The translations under genes and the position numbers were made by a program. A DNA stretch of 64,000 nt from Hypholoma sublateritium FD-334 SS-4 (Eukaryota > Basidiomycota > Agaricomycetes > Agaricales > Strophariaceae). Of the stretch, positions 34,234 through 46,231 are shown piece by piece; positions within the stretch are counted from its first letter, which is position 1, and each line of letters begins with the position of its first letter. Where the stretch lies: contig KN817524.1 of the NCBI GenBank assembly GCA_000827495.1, positions 374,262 through 438,261 on the forward strand, in the 5' to 3' direction. The notes below the pieces were generated by a model, which was not told the DNA's origin, ran no database searches, and was given only the letters and a program-made list of their open reading frames with translations.

Positions 34234-35696
34234 CTAGGCGCCTGCACCGTTGGAGTTGGAGTTTGCCAAAGCTGCTTGTTTAGTTGCAGCTCGTTTAGCC
34301 CTTATTTTGGCCAATACACTGTTCTTTGATACAGGCCTAGAGTTAGCAACGTAATTGGGAAATACCTGGCTTTTTTCGAAGATGATTCGGATCAGATAGT
34401 AAATGAGATGCCATAATTGAGCTCACCGATTCCACCAGGTGAGTAATGAATCCACTTCCTCGCTTTCTTCTGGGTCTTCAAGGAGTTCGAGGACACTATT
34501 ATAAAATCTCTCTGAATCCGTAATAAGGTCGGAACGATTGAAGACGCTTGAAGATGTCAGAGCAAACCTAGCCTTTCGCGCGCGGTTATCAGTTGAAACA
34601 GACAGTGAGCCTTATGTATAGCACAACATTTACCTGTGTCGCAGTGTAGGCGAGCGACGCGCGAGTAACGGCGGTCATCCCATGAATCCGGGCATTTCCA
34701 GATCTAGTTGCTTTGGTCTCTTTCTCCACGGAGCTTGGAGACGTAAATATGTGTTTGAACGTCTATTGGTCATTATGTTAGACGAATGTAATTTTTGAAG
34801 AGAAAACCCCTGGCCTTGATCAGCAATGGACTTCGCAACAGTCCTTTCCAAGGATCGCTGTCGTCGTACTCATTTGACGGGTACAAAAAAACGGGCCATT
34901 GATCACCAGGCACCGTAAGTTCTCCTGCAGCAAGCCTATGTTTTACGCTTTGAAATGGTTTACTATCTGATGCGCATCGCGGAAGGCAATGGGCTGGACT
35001 TACTCCATGTCTGACCAGTCAACGCCTGTTGGGCAAAGAAGTGCACCTGTGACTTCGTGATGATAACCACGGCCTGTCTTGTTATTTCGGGCGATGGGAG
35101 GGATAAGAGGTTCGCCAGGTGGGGTGAGCCAATCGACTATTGCTGATTTCAGGCTTTTCGTATCGTCAGACCTTGCACTTGAGGCCCCTTTTTGCAGCTA
35201 TTAGGGTAGAAATGATCAGCACATTCATGAAAGATGCAAATGCAAATGAAACGAGCTCGACACTAACTAAGGCGGCAAGATTGTGAATTTCCTCTTCCGA
35301 TTCCGTATTCATTAGTCTTTCTTCGAGACCGGGAACGCTCTTCAACAATGCGAGGAACACAAGATGTTCTCGTCTTTCCCTGCCAATGCCCGTCAGCCAT
35401 TTTACCAGATGAAAAGAAATGTCCTACTGCGGGGTGAAAGCATCCTCCGGTTCCTCGGAGCGCTCTCCCATTCTAATAATGCCGTTATTGATCAAAGCAT
35501 GGACATTGCAAAGGGCGTGGATCGTTCTTCCAAAATGACGCCCATGATGAACAAGAGGGTCTGTAGAGCGCCTGTACAACGTGGGTATTTTATCGATTAA
35601 GTTGTAGAAATAAAAGGCATACGGCTTTTTTCTGGGCCCCAGTTGAAGTGCGTCTTGCGATGTTCTCTTCGCTGCCGGGCTTTCATGGTTGGCCAT
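34234..35696 (-). CDS. DUF6698-family protein
   Basis: Seven exons: 35696-35428, 35379-35268, 35197-35004, 34935-34815, 34762-34634, 34572-34427, 34369-34234 (368 aa). The family is widespread and multicopy in Agaricomycetes, often beside transposons; its function is unknown. Landmarks: HHGRHFGRTIHALCN, LKSVPGLEERLM, TPPGEPLIPPI, KTGRGYHHEVTGALLCPTG, GDQWPVFLY, DSDPWKGLLRS, TFKHIFTSPSSVEKETKATR, ARIHGMTAVTRASLAY, TDSERFYNSVLELLEDPEE, LLTWWNR, ending in an Ala/Lys-rich helix. The junction LLIK|TFKHIF requires intron 4 to begin GCCAGG; all others are GT-AG. The frame is otherwise intact. Neighbours are orphan genes on the same strand. Confidence 0.82.
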
Positions 35697-35935
35697 GGTA
35701 GAAAATGCCGGTGTTGTAGGCAGCTGGGAATATGAGGAATGCAACTTTATACATGCGAACGCTGTGAACTTGAACAGTAAATTTACGCCTTCAATGACGC
35801 GTTGATAAATGCTGTGTCCCAATGGTACCTGTTTCAAGGACGCTTTGGCGGGCTGGCTAACCCGCATTCGTATCCATGCAATTAAATTATAAACGTTTCC
35901 GTTGCGGAAGGCATGAAAGCTGACATAAAGATATC

Positions 35936-37796
35936 CTACTCTACGAAATGGCCAGTAACGCCAAAAATGGATGCGTATGGGGTGGAAGGCTCGTATGACG
36001 GAGGATCCTCGTTATGCCTAGAGGGCGGTACTGCCGCGGCCTGTTTCAACGCGGCCTGAGCCGATATGTATCCCTGCACGGCTCCCGCGATATTTTGCTC
36101 CTTCCCGAGCGTCTCTACCATACGATCGATGTCGCGGTCCTGATTGTCAGGGTTCAGGTAAAGCAGGTTCCAGTCCTCTTCCAGTTCCTCGTACGCGTCG
36201 CGATCGGACTTGGGAAACCCCCCGAAGCCCTTGAAATACCCGGAGCGCCCATTTGGCTGGCCTTCGCCGGCCTTGACGACAAGTAATTCGGCTCGTATCT
36301 AACAGGGTGGCGAGTATGTGAGTATGTTTGCCACCAGCAGTTCGCGAAAAGGAAAAAGGAAGAAAAGCTCACCAGCATCGCCGCCAAGGGAAATATTAGG
36401 GGCGGGATATCGGCGGGGCCAGAGGAGACGGTGCCCACCATCCCTAGCCCTATATTGAGTTTCCCAAGTTCCCCGACGATACAGTTCGCCATCGGCAGGA
36501 TGCATCCCGACAAAAAAAGCCTGCGCTTCGCACGCAGTTTAGCAGCCTTCGAGGCACCGACGGGGTAGATTTTCCGGATCGTTTCCTCGGCAACCGCGCT
36601 CCTTCTGCTGCTTGAATACTTGTGCAGCATCCCAGTGGCCTCCCCTTCGAGTAACGCCTTGCCCATGCACTCGCAATCGACTGCGAGGACTGCCGCTTCG
36701 TAGCGTATGCGCGTCGTAAAGTTTTTGGTATAAAGCTCCATCTGCCAGACGTTAATCATGAGCTTGAAATCTGAGAACGTGTGTAGAGCTTACGAATGTT
36801 AGGAGGTCCTGTCTGAAGAGGCTCGCCAGTGCGTTTAAAGCGATGGAGGAGGTCTGGAAGTCCCAACATTGTAATAGATCTGGTAGGTTTCCGTTGGCGT
36901 CAGGAGATGGGGTGCGGAATACTCCTGCTTTGAGCATCCTGTTGACCAGGAAAGCAACAATAGGCTTGTCGGAGTGGGCAATATATAGGGCCATGAAATC
37001 GGCATTCCTGGACATTTTGGACATAACCAGGTTCGAAAGGGCGGTGGGGGACAGGGTGACTACGCCCGAGAGGACAGCGTTCGCAAACTCCTTCTTGCCT
37101 TCGTCGCATAGGACGTCCAAAATTTGCCAGATGCCATCAGCACCTGCTGGTAGGTCGCTGAGGAATTCCGGCTGGACAAGCCTATCCGGGTTAGGGGATA
37201 ACCCGCTGAAGGCCGCTATGTTTGGCTTAGTCGACCTATCCCTGTTGAGGGTTACAAGATCTGCTTTCTGCCGGGCATCCGGGTGGGCATCCTGTGGAAT
37301 TCAAAGTAAGGCTAATTCTCAGGTCGTGATAGACAAAAAAAAGCACCTGTTTGAACAAAGTTGCCAAGGAATAAGAAACAGGGTGTGTATCGGCCTCGGA
37401 GGCCCTGGTAGACAGTCGTCCAGCGGAGTTTGCGTGATCGCGCACATTGTATGCGCTCCAATATGCATCAAGTCCCGAACCCAGCCGCGGAGGATTAGAA
37501 AATGAGGCGGAAGACGGCGCACGCTGAGAAGCCGACGCGGATGGCGCACGAGAGGCCGATAATCCAGAAGATGGCAGTGGCTGAGAACCCGAAGCAGGGG
37601 TCAGTGGGCGCGACGCTGGAGCAGGCGCCGGTTGCCTGGAAGCTGAAGCAGGGGGAGGGGGCCGGGAACGGGATGATTGAGCTGATGAGGGAGGCGGCTT
37701 TGAACGCGCAATCAAATCCACGAATAAAGAGGGGTTGAATAGCGAATAAAACGATTCCGTATGATTGCCAGGAAGATCGTCTGTCAAGTTTTGCAT
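35936..37796 (-). CDS. Orphan protein, four exons
   Basis: Exons 37796-37347, 37291-36794, 36762-36373, 36298-35936 (566 aa), all GT-AG and in phase 0. I do not recognise a family. The first ~130 residues after MQNLTDDLPGNH are dominated by Ser/Pro/Ala repeats (disordered). The middle is well-folded-looking, helical sequence (KKEFANAVLSGVVTLSPTALSNLVMSKMSRNADFMALYIAH, RYEAAVLAVDCECMGKALLEGEATGML). A moderately hydrophobic stretch near residue 435 (PADIPPLIFPLAAML) might be buried core. The C-terminus has an acidic region (RDAYEELEEDWNLLYLNPDNQDRD) and DPPSYEPS, a PPxY motif. The intact frame over four exons argues for a real gene. Confidence 0.6.
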
Positions 37797-38207
37797 TCCT
37801 ACGAAGTGGGTTAGCGCAGTAAGTTAAGAGATATAAGAAATGCGTGCCGGTGAACGACACCAAGACCGTTTTGTACCAATCCTTTTATCAGCAACCTGCT
37901 GAGAAGGCACAGAAAGAGTGAGAATGCCCACCACGCTTTCTGTTGCTTCGAAACTCACCCATCTCCTGACATGGGTGTTGAGGATAGCAAGAATACGATG
38001 GGTGAGAGAGGCGTTTGGCTTCAATTTCCTGCATGATCATTTCATTCTCACCGTAGACTGGTCTTCAATTGAAAGCAGGCAAAAAATTCTCAAGTTCCTC
38101 GGATCTATTGATGCAGATGAATATGTGATTGGTTGGCAAATTATAAATACAATGTTTCCCGGGAAGAAAGCATCACGCTGGAGGAAAGCACCCCATGCTC
38201 AACGTTT
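37797..38207. other. Upstream region of the 566-aa orphan gene
   Basis: No independent gene seen. A minus-strand frame (37824-38024) could be an unmodelled 5' exon; no clear support. Confidence 0.35.
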
Positions 38208-40799
38208 CTAACGTAGAATACCGTTGTCCTTCAAGAAAAGCGTTGAAATCTCCTTGTTGTTTGCTATAGCCCGGCGAACTGATGAATTCACCTTGACGCG
38301 ACTTCTCCATTGGGTATTTGTCAAGGGAACACCTCTGCCGCTGGACAGCTCTTCAAGTCGATTGGTAAACCACATCTCAGAGCGCCTGTTCCACGATTGT
38401 TGGCGCACAAGGGCATCCCACAGCTCTGCTGATGGCCACCATGACTTGAATGATGTTTGCGTTCCCTGACCTGAAATAGAAACCTTAGTCAGTTCGGTTC
38501 ATATGCGATTGATAAAAACTAAAGTCTCACCCGTGTATACGCAGTATACTCCCGAAATGGCCTCAGCCTCATGCGCATCCAATACATCATCGATCCACAT
38601 ATTTTGGGAGCCATCAGCTAAAGACCAACAGATACGCTGCAAGGTTGCGACAGAAGTTGGTCCTGCCAGTACGCATTGGAAGGATGCATGTTCCAAAGCT
38701 AAACGCCATAAGATACCCCCGCGCATCAGTGCCTGTCTGGCAACCCGCGGATTGCGGAGCATCTCTGCAAGCTCCAGACGATATACTTCATAGTCACTGG
38801 AACTAAAGCTGTGGGTGCTGAGGCGGACACGAGGAATGCAGATGGGAGCGGCTTCCACTGAAAATGTAGGGACCCGCAATAGAGTACGAAACGGCGATCC
38901 TTGGTTGAGGAGTGCGCAAGCGATGTCATAGTCCGATAAATTGCCATCGAGACGTACGATGAATAGGGCAAGAGTCACATCTGAGACGCAAATTTGCCAG
39001 TTTACGGTGGATTCCCTTTGTAGGTCGAAAAAATAAGCGCTCCCGGGCAGTTGGCGCAAGAACTTCAACCGCCTGCAATGCTTGAGACTTCTCGGATTGC
39101 CCGTGGCTAGATCAAAGAGCACGTTATGGGGTGGGACCCAGGGCGCTTGGGACATCGCCCAGAAAAAGTGGGTAGCACACTTTCCCACGGGAGTTTGTGC
39201 ATATTCCTGTATTTCTTCCTTAGAGGAACAACCAATGCCCAAGGCCAGATCCTTGATTTGCTGCTCAGTTGTGGGTTGCAATACAACGTGCACAGAAGGT
39301 GGTGGGGCGATAAATCCGTAAAACAGCCTTAAAATATCAGCTGGCGAGTGTTCATCTGGATGATAGCCTTCAGCATCCATGGTGACCCGGGCTGACTCAA
39401 TTGGCCGATCCGAAAGCGCCCCAGTAATTGGCGGAGAAAGTGAGTCCTTTACGAGGGGCAAGATGTTCGGGAAAGCCGGCGCATTTTCATCCACAATAGG
39501 TGTGACTGGTGCAGCAACCAAAGGTGCGGGGCGTACTCCAATGGGAAGGATGGGCTCATCGTCACTATGTGCCCAATCATCTGCCTGTAGCTCCTCAGCG
39601 TCCTTCTCTCCCATCTCCGTTGCACAGTCCCACTCGTTGCTGCGTTCGTCGTAAAATTTCTGCGCTTTTCCATAGTCAGCAAGAGTCTCGCTGGCGTAGC
39701 GGCGAACTACAGCGGCCCGATTCCATACGCCGGAATTGAAGTCCTTTTCCCAATGAAATACTTTCATCGGTGGCTTCTTCTTGGGCATAGGGCCGGTAGA
39801 CCGCGTCTCGCGCTCTGCAAAGAAGGGGATCCAAGGCCTATCTGCATCCATTTCCGCAGGTAGCACAGGGGTTGGGGCAGCGACCAAGAACGAGTGAGCC
39901 TTTTGAAGAAGATGGGCAGGGGGTATGTACTTCTCCCAATAGCTTGGGTTGCCACGTACACGAGATGCCTCCTTTGGTCCCCAGCGGTACCACACAGGTA
40001 TGTTCAAATGCACGAAGAAATCCACTGAAGGCTGTTCTTGCGTGTCGCATAGGTCCAAAAATGCGCCTGCACGGTAGAACGACCTGTTGAACTGGCCGAG
40101 TTGTTGGCGAATTCCTGAAAGAGTCGATTCGTCCATGTGTCGAGAGAAGTCATAATACCACCTGGGCACTGCATTTGCTCCTCCATGTCCGTCGGAGATT
40201 TCGGCAACTGCAATGCCTAAAGAAACCATGGCCATCCATATGGCAAACCAGTTTCGACAGCGCTTCTCAGCTGTCATAAACTGGGACGGATACTCGAATT
40301 CCTTCTGACAAACGAGGGATGTACGAATGATGGGTGGCATGGTTGGGATTGAGTAAGTGGATTGGAAACTTTTGAATAGCTGGGTAAGCGTGTTTTCCAG
40401 GCGATTCCAGTTCAGTATGTCGGTCGAGTCCATTTGCAAGCGACATTTGCGACGGGGTCCAACATTGACTGGACTGTTATATAGTACGTGAAATGGTGGG
40501 CAGTGAAAATTTGGCGACGTTGGTAGAAATGGCAAGTAGCCAGCCTCGGCTGTCCACCAATGCGGGTTATGAAATTCCTCTATGGAGTCTTTTAAAGGGT
40601 CGCAAGTATAGGCGTGGGCGGCTGGCGGTGGCAATTGGGGGGTCATGGAGCTATTTGGCGAGTAGAACACATCCTCGCCGAGGACGATTGCCCGGCCAGT
40701 CGCTTGATGAATGGATCGAGCGCTGGTAAATCGAATCGCGCTTTGAAACGATGTAAGATCCGGTAATTCGAGGGGCTTGTCCCCAAAGTGGTCGACCAT
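38208..40799 (-). CDS. Agaricomycete-specific large orphan protein
   Basis: Exons 40799-38531 and 38470-38208 (843 aa), joined at Y-T-G|Q-G-T-Q by a GTGAGA...CAG intron. It resembles a large multicopy family of unknown function that I know from mushroom genomes: LELPDLTSFQSAIRF, W...LFKSFQSTYSIP, WFAIWMAMVSLGIA, NIPVWYRWG, WEKYIPPAHLLQKA, NWQICVSDVTLALFIVR, ALMRGGILWRLALEH, VYCVYTGQGTQTSFKSWWPSAELW, W...RLEELSSGRG.PLT..QWR. No enzyme motif, signal peptide or clear membrane helix. The single intron near the 3' end is typical of the family. The complete frame suggests an active gene. Confidence 0.75.
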
Positions 40800-41403
40800 G
40801 TGTAGAACTGTATTTCAGAGCACAGACGTGCTAGGGGTGGCAGGGAATGGCTCTCGATGTTGTCCGCAACTTTGCAGGCAACCACTGGCAGCGACTCGGA
40901 TGTGGCTCGGAAGCACTGCCAGTGGCAGGTCAACTTGAATGAGCCCAACGTGATATCACAGAGAGCTAGCCGGCCACTGGAACTGGGGAGTAACCTGCCG
41001 TGACTTCACAGCTACTTAGTCCCAGTCGCGTCGTTCGGGGGGAAGATGATCATCGGTGGGTCACGGTCGCGTTCAAGTTTAAGTCACGCCGGCCCGTGTT
41101 AGGTCACAATTCTAGTCACGTTCGAATGCGGCGAGCCCCCGCTGAGCGCTCCTCGGCTATGAAAGTTGCCACAATTTTTTTTCTAATATATCACGATATA
41201 CATTTACAACATGCAGGGAGGAATTGATGTGAGAGACTGGCGATCGAATGTTCACTTGACATCTACCGGGGAGTAGCAGTGACTGGGTCGGCGTCGGAGG
41301 AATTTCTTCTGACTCGTAAAAACTGAAAGTAGACGACAAGCCATCCTGCATGAGCATGCTTGGCAAGCTCCAGAGAAGGAAGTGTAAAATACGCACCGGT
41401 GTG
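40800..41403. other. Intergenic
   Basis: 5' flank of the 843-aa gene and 3' flank of the next minus-strand gene. No feature recognised. Confidence 0.45.
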
Positions 41404-42606
41404 TCAATTCTTCTGAAGGGGAAAAAGATACGATAGGCGTTGTTCCTTGAGGGAAGATGGGTCCTCCATGAAATAACTAGCAGCACCGACAGCATTCTTG
41501 TTTGATTCGAGGATATCCTCAACATCTGCGACAAGAAACCGATGGAGTTCAAAGAAACTTTTCCCCCCTCCGGGTAGACGTGAGGAGCGATAGAGCTGAA
41601 GATATTCGAACTCGATTCCGTGGCCAATCCGCATATCCGCCGCCTCCATAAGCCCCATATCTTTGTCGATGGGGGCGAGGATCGAGGCGTCGTAGTCGTG
41701 AATGCGGAATCGCAGGGCAAGTTCTCCAAGTAGCCTGCCTATGTCGACAAGGATGAGGGACTGCCTCAACAGGAGTGCGCCCTTGATGTCGCTGGCAGCG
41801 CAGAAGTAGTCTACGATCGACGATTTGGGAACCTTGGCAAAGGGGTTATCGGGATCAGCAGCCTGCATTGCAGTTCATGAATCAGTAAATATAAATATGC
41901 GAACTGGTTCCGCGGTAAAGTTTACCTCGACTTCAATTTCACCTTCAGCTTTGTCCAGACGTTGTGAGCCGGTTGAATCCTCACCAGCCCCTGCTATGAG
42001 CCTCGAAAACATGTCCTGGAGGGCCGAATAGTTTGACAAGGCCTCGTCTGCCAGATGCATCACCCTCTCGGGCACCGACGGCATCGATACCTGAGGCTCA
42101 GGTGGAGGATCCGAGGCCAAACCGGATTCTTCGGTTTGTGGCCCATGTGGGGTTTCTGGAGCCACCGTAGATTCCTCAAGTGGTGGTTTGGGTAAGGAGT
42201 CAGAAGCCAAAGGGGATTCCTCACGCTGAGATTTGGGCGAGGGGATAGGGGCCAAAGGAGATTTCTCTGGCTGAGGTGCAGGCGGGGAGGCGGAGGCCAC
42301 AGGAGATTCCACAGGTTGATGTTCGGGTGAGGAGCGCGAGGGAGAGGCCAAAGGGGATTCCCCTGGTTCTGGCTGCAGTTCCAGTGGGGGGTCTTGCTCA
42401 GGTTGTTGCGCGGGCGTGGGGTTCAAGACCGAAGGGGATTCTTCAGGCAGTACATCGTGCTGGGATTCCGGCATTACGATGTCGGGTGATCCTGGAAGGG
42501 CCGTTTCCAACGAGTCAATCCAGGCACCAGGGATGAACGGATCGCCGAATTCTTCATCTGAGACTCGGAGTGGGGATACATTGGAGGTTAGAGATTGCCA
42601 GCACAT
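41404..42606 (-). CDS. Hypothetical protein with Pro/Glu/Ser repeats
   Basis: Exons 42606-41926 and 41862-41404 (379 aa), GT-AG, phase 0 (EIEVE|AADPDNPFAKVPKS). The N-terminal half is a degenerate tandem repeat of about 20 residues built on EESPLAS/PEKSPLA, rich in Pro, Glu and Ser and surely disordered. The C-terminal half looks folded and helical (VDYFCAASDIKGALLLRQSLILVDIGRLLGELALRFR, GIEFEYLQLYRSS, FFELHRFLVADVEDILE). I do not recognise a family. The start at 42606 (MCWQSL) is the first Met of the frame and may not be the true start. Confidence 0.5.
42095..42440 (-). repeat. Degenerate tandem repeat coding Pro/Glu/Ser blocks
   Basis: About six imperfect units of ~60 nt within exon 1 of the 379-aa gene; each codes a version of EESPLAS followed by a Pro-rich spacer. 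Confidence 0.6.
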
Positions 42607-43044
42607 CGAGTGTTGCCGTGAACAGGCTGAGAAAGCGAAGGGGCCTGGCTCCTGAGTACGCTTGCTTGTACTACTAGTAGACGGGGGGCCAAACCTGAGG
42701 CAACCCGGGTGGACGTGTGGACGTGGGGCCTATACTGGCTCGGACAACAAAGTCACCTGTGAAAACCAGCTAACTTTGGAAATTATCATCTGGTTTTAGC
42801 CGTACATCTCAGCCTTTGAAATAGGACATGTCAGAGCATGTCAGTGGGGCCAATCGATTCTCAGGTGGGTGTGAATTGATCATAGATTTTACAAGTCACT
42901 GCGCGCCCTGTGAAAGGAGGTCAACCCATTTGCATTATTATTACTTTTACATATGTACGGCGAACATCAAACTTTCTAGCCCATCAAAGGGGTTTAGACA
43001 TAAACTAAATATTCTATGGCATTTCTCAAATATTTCTCCAACTA
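42607..43044. other. Intergenic
   Basis: AT-rich; a small hairpin (AAAACCAG...CTGGTTTT) near 42757-42796. No gene. Confidence 0.4.
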
Positions 43045-45775
43045 CTATAGTGGCTGCAAAGTGGGGAATTCCCGGGCCACAGCTTTCAAGCTATCCATGA
43101 CAGCGCTGCCTCGGGCCTTCAAGTCTTTGGCAGCCTTGACATTGATGCAGGTATAAATCCCCAAGTCGGCATCCTCGTGATGATCGCGAGAAACTCTCTG
43201 GGTCATGTATCGCCCGCACTGCTTGCAGGTGTAGAAAATCGACCGGAAGATGTTCTCAGGGACACCGGCAGCATAATCGGTGTTGTGCGCGTCGAGCAAC
43301 CACATAAAGTGGGCTCTGTTCTGCAAAATGCCGTCCATGGCGGTTCCGAGTGTAAGCTTAGGCTTGGTCCCTGTTTTCGTCGAATTTTAGCAAGTTGGTT
43401 ATTAAATGGTGACGCAGACACCAACCGGGCACCGGACAAATGTGGTAAGGGATGGTTCTTGTGGTCACCAGATGAAGGCAGGATTGACACTGAGAAAACA
43501 ATTTCCAAAAATTGGCTTCAGCCAATCCGCGTGCGGGTAGCATGTCCAGACTGTGTAACTGGGTGAAAGACGTGGTGTATTCGCTGGAGGGGTTGAACAA
43601 GGGAGCCCTTTTCATGTCAATGGCACGGGCTATCCCATCGTTGCAGTTAGCGGCACTGTGTAATTATTCCAGACGAGCGAAGGGTGGCGCACTGAGTGGG
43701 ACGTTGTTTCCCCAAAGGGTGTGGTATGACTGGAAATGTTCCACTTCAAGCTCGGAAACTAGCAGCAAAAGGAAAGTTGAACTGAAGGTGTCGAAGATAG
43801 AATGCAATCAGCACTTGCCATTGGTCCGTGCATAGCCGCCGGTGGATCCCTTTCCTTCTTTTTTGGATGGCCGACTCGGGGCCCCGGCGTTCCCTCTGAT
43901 ATTCAAGGTGGGCGATGATGGAGAGCGGGGCAGCATATAGTGGCTGCCGTTTCGTTTTAAGACCCGGGGTTTTATTAGGCCGGCCAAACGTATGGGGGAG
44001 GAGTTTATGATGACAAGTTCTGTGTCCTGAATATTGTTCTGAGGGCCGTTGTTTCTAGGTGAGGTGGCCATGGATTCCAGTGGCGATGGCAGCGTTGAGG
44101 TCGATTGCCAGTAGGGCGTCGGTCGATGGAGAGCAATTGGATGGGGGAACAACTTTATATAGAAATCGTACGCCCTTACGCCAATCTTGCAGTGGCTGCC
44201 GTATTTGACAATGTTCTTCTGCGTGTACCCCGCTCAAGAATGACAGTGCTACGCCACCAGGAGCACGCTCCGTCCGTGCCGTTGCTAGCAGCATAGCAGT
44301 GGGCCTGGGGGGCATGGAAACAAGCACAGCACTTGCTAACGCTTCAGAACCAGGGGCTCCGAAGTGGTAGCGATCAAGCAGGTAGGCACCAGGCGCACCG
44401 CGAAGGTTGGACGGAGCGGGGAAAGGCTTGGCCATAATTCCCTCCAGCCTGAGCACCATGGCATTATTTCTCCTGGAAGAAACGTTCTTCATGTTTAACT
44501 GATGGGGGATAATGATGGGGCATATGCCATTCATTAAAGCTGCTTTTTGGCGGAATACAAATGGAGAGCCCGGAGAGCACCTCCGAATTAAATTTGGGGT
44601 CAGGCCTCAAGGGACTCGGGAGGTAGACGCCAAATGGGACACCAAAATTTGAGCTCGTCGTCATGGCGGTGTTTCACCAGCGGCTGAAAAGCAGGATGGG
44701 GAGAAAGGGCCGCATCCCACCGATCGGCCAGGCGCCTAATGCCATGGGCGTTGGGCCTAGGTGATTGGGAGGGACGTCGCATAATAGCGCATGGATAAAC
44801 GTGATATAGACGGCGGGGCAGTGCGGAGGCGACGTAAAAATTGACTGCGAGGTGGCTCGTATGGTTTGTGCTTTCAGGAGGGGATGCAATTGATTTGGAT
44901 AAATGTTGTACCCCGCCAGGTCTGGCAGGCGTCCTCCATCGAATGCGGCGGTGGCGAGGGCTTGAAATGTCTAGATACACGACGATGTCGCAGCGGGGCA
45001 GGAATAAACCCAGCGTCAAAAATTCGAGGTTTGGCATGGGACGTCCGGCGGTGGGCCCCGATGGTGCCGGAGATCCGCAGCAGCACCAATGGCCATCGAA
45101 TGGCAAGGGAGACATGTCACCATAGTGTACGTATGGGGGATGTGGTGCCTGCACTGCCGGGGATTGCTGGTTGTGCAAGTGCGCACGTCTAGATGGCCGT
45201 CCCCTGCTCGCAATCTGATGAAAATATCAGCCGCGAGATGGAGATGGTTCGAAGGAAACATACGGAGCGGAGAAGCCAATGCATAGGCGATTTTCGTGAG
45301 GTGATGGTCATGGACGTTGGACATGGTCGCTGGGACGGGAACCTGTGGGAGGGCACACGGAGGGAGGAGATCAATTGCGCGACATATGGTGCAGAGGCGC
45401 TAAGGATCTGTCGGCGATGGCACCAGAATGGTGATCAAGATAGCGGCGTCCACGCCCTGACCTTTGGACGCCCGGGCGGCAGGGGCAAGGCAGAGGGTTC
45501 AAAGGCATGCAAAAAACTAAGTCAAGGATGGAGGAGGCACCCGATGTCAAGGGGGATTTAAACGCGAAGCGGCGATTGCACAGCGCCGCGTAAGTGGACG
45601 CCCACTGGTATATCACAACCGGGGGGCAGCCGTTGAAATTGGACGGCGGGGGCCACGGTATGGTGCCCAGACGGATACACTGTTTTGTGACTTCACAAGC
45701 AGTGGTTGGGGGGGCAGGGGTCTCTCTGGGATCCCTCAGACAGATAGTGGGGGGCTTAGTTGCCGGTGATAACAT
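43045..45775 (-). pseudogene. Decayed multi-domain orphan gene
   Basis: Protein-like minus-strand sequence spread over several frames: SNFNGCPPVVIYQW (about 45.6 kb), WCCCGSPAPSGPTAGRPMPNLEFL and CDIVVYLDISS (about 45.0 kb), LKFWCPIWRLPPE, then a frameshift near 44615 (SPLRPDPKFNSEVL), another near 44470 (NAMVLRLEGIMAKPF, GAPGAYLLDRYHFGAPGSE), another near 44055, and finally one frame with stops at 43808 and about 43666. The end carries two Cys pairs (FSQCQSCLHLV and FYTCKQCGRYM) like a zinc-binding module. Some breaks could be unrecognised introns, but several fall inside continuous protein-like sequence. Family not recognised; I call it a pseudogene. Confidence 0.5.
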
Positions 45776-46231
45776 GGGATTGAAGCGGGGGCAAAGGGGC
45801 GCTGGCGCTGGTTGTTGAAGTTGTTTTCAAGCCGTGCAAGCTGGACAAGTCGCTGTGACGCCCGAGTCTAAGCTTGAAATCGCATCGCCAGCGCAGGTCG
45901 CGTAATTTGAAGTTTCTCGACTGGAGCAGGGGGGGGGGTTTGGGGATTTTTCTGCCCTTTCCAAGGTGCTCGCTGGCATCGGCAGTGCCGCAGTGCGCGC
46001 TGTATTTGTCGCGGTCACGTTGGCATCAACGCCGGAGTGGGCTCTCAGTCTCGGTAGATTGACGCCAGGCATATGCGGCGTCAAATGGCGCCGTGTGTAT
46101 GGCATGTTTATATTACAAGAAGGCCATGTGCTAATCGCATTTTGCGGGTCAAGAGATTGGTGGCCAAAGCCGTGGGCAATCGCGGTGAAGGTTATGGTAA
46201 TGGAGGTCCATATACGGCAAAATGCACGAGT
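45776..46231. other. Spacer left of the TET/JBP gene
   Basis: GC-rich, with a run of ten G near 45931-45940. No gene or clear transposon end found. Confidence 0.4.

Noticed and set aside
43808..43850. GCAAGT near 43815 as another GC-donor intron in the decayed gene
   Set aside because: The sequence fits a GC donor, but no acceptor restores the frame, so it is not counted among the six.
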